A DNA stretch of 32,547 nt from contig PJRA01000508.1 in NCBI GenBank assembly GCA_016987375.1, forward strand, positions 2,441,136 to 2,473,682. Reading direction: 5' to 3'. The first letter of the stretch is position 1, and every line of letters starts with the position of its first letter. The DNA is from Brachionus koreanus (lineage: Eukaryota; Rotifera; Eurotatoria; Ploima; Brachionidae). The position numbers and the translations under genes are program-made. Shown piece after piece: positions 32,017 to 32,547 of the stretch. The notes beneath the pieces are model-generated. The model was not told the origin of the DNA, did no database searches, and was given only the letters and a program-made list of their open reading frames with translations.

Positions 32017-32190
32017 CAGTTGTTAGAGCCAAATATTGTAGTTAATCGAGTATTGAATCGAAAAGGTCGTCCAAAAAATAGTTCCAAGCAATTTGGATTT
32101 TTTAATTTAAACAAAAAGCCAAAAAGAAAATTAGAATTTGATTCGACGCAAATTGCTAAAAAAACTAGATCGAAATCTAAAGCTAAATGA
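31866..32190 (+). pseudogene. C-terminal fragment of an unidentified transposon-type protein
   Basis: The + frame reads KKDDTLNTSLLPQSPLNKEL, then FFADNIAFNNISERVPSP, EMAENEESNVQLLEPN, VLNRKGRPKNSSKQFGFF and a basic tail KKPKRKLEF...KKTRSKSKAK, with TAA at 32188-32190. There is no ATG before 31990, so it is a fragment. The same protein's preceding part is preserved in units A and B on the minus strand, starting LCYSGEKDFTKNKERLENFL. The KGRPK plus Lys-rich end is common after SWIM domains of MULE transposases; the family is not certain. Confidence 0.45.
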
Positions 32191-32275
32191 ATTTTATTTT
32201 TTCTCTTGATAGATTTGACTTAAATTGACTTTATATTTTTATAAAATTTTTTTTGTTATGAATATGTTTAATTTT

Positions 32276-32338
32276 TTGTGTCAATATTAAAATTTTATAC
32301 GAACATACTGTGTGAATATTATGATTATATTGACACAA
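32276..32338. repeat. 12-base perfect inverted repeat
   Basis: TTGTGTCAATAT at 32276-32287 and ATATTGACACAA at 32327-32338. It lies between the transposon-type ORF and the larger hairpin and is probably part of the same transposon terminal region. Confidence 0.5.
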
Positions 32339-32365
32339 TATGTATCAATAGAGCCACTCTTTTTA

Positions 32366-32532
32366 AATTTTCATATTTTTAGATTTTTTGTGCAATATTG
32401 AAGAAATTTTTTAATTTTATTCTTGTTTCCCAAATAATTTGAGAGAGTTTTTTTAATTTTCTTAAAAATTGCACAAAAAATCTAAAAATATGAAAATTCA
32501 AAAATGTAAGATTATTTTCATTTTGCCGATTT
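32366..32532. repeat. Hairpin of two inverted copies of the 10.9 kb repeat
   Basis: 32366-32420 (direct) and 32452-32532 (inverted) both match 10922-11003 in SAC1 intron 9, sharing TTTTTAGATTTTTTGTGCAA. The inverted copy is longer and includes the outer part AAAATGAAAATAAT. The pair would fold into a hairpin with arms of about 50 bases. The window ends just beyond, so the outer limit is unknown. Confidence 0.6.
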
Positions 32533-32547
32533 TACATTAGACTTAAA

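Overview
The window is nuclear DNA from an animal. It is very AT-rich outside coding sequence, and the genes have introns of about 50 bases with GT-AG borders. All five host genes lie on the + strand. Their exon chains can be read from frame, splice sites and recall of the human proteins, and four of the five reach near-human length. The mix of animal-type CNOT1 and SAC1, a ciliary DRC8-like protein, and decayed MULE transposases with FLYWCH-like and SWIM-like zinc fingers would fit a monogonont rotifer such as Brachionus. That assignment is an inference and was not tested by any search.

Layout: an intronless EF-hand gene like DRC8/EFCAB2 (373-1113); 2.3 kb of spacer holding a LINE 3' end with a smaller element nested in it; the translation factor gene EIF3J (3428-4290, five exons); a 249 bp inverted-repeat element that ends 41 bases before the next ATG; the phosphoinositide phosphatase gene SAC1 (4724-12257, 16 exons, 590 aa); 3.5 kb of spacer with a broken hAT transposase, a broken MULE/SWIM transposase and an unidentified GC-richer segment; the mitochondrial GABA transaminase gene ABAT (15755-17475, five exons, 499 aa); 3.3 kb of spacer with a decayed LINE carrying a TTAA-flanked MITE; CNOT1, the CCR4-NOT scaffold gene (20804-30173, eight exons, 2278 aa, the last exon 5.1 kb long); and a 2.4 kb tail of duplicated and inverted transposon debris.

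The host genes do not form one pathway. They are housekeeping genes: translation initiation, PI4P turnover at ER and Golgi, GABA breakdown in mitochondria, and mRNA deadenylation, plus a probable ciliary gene. The informative part is the repeat layer. Two SAC1 introns (2.8 and 2.3 kb) and one CNOT1 intron (2.0 kb) are swollen by elements while the others stay near 50 bases. Two insertions can be defined to the base because a second, uninterrupted copy of the host repeat lies in the same window. Two MULE-derived elements carry iterated ten-base motifs in inverted orientation near their ends. No RNA gene, CRISPR array or prokaryotic-type operon was seen.
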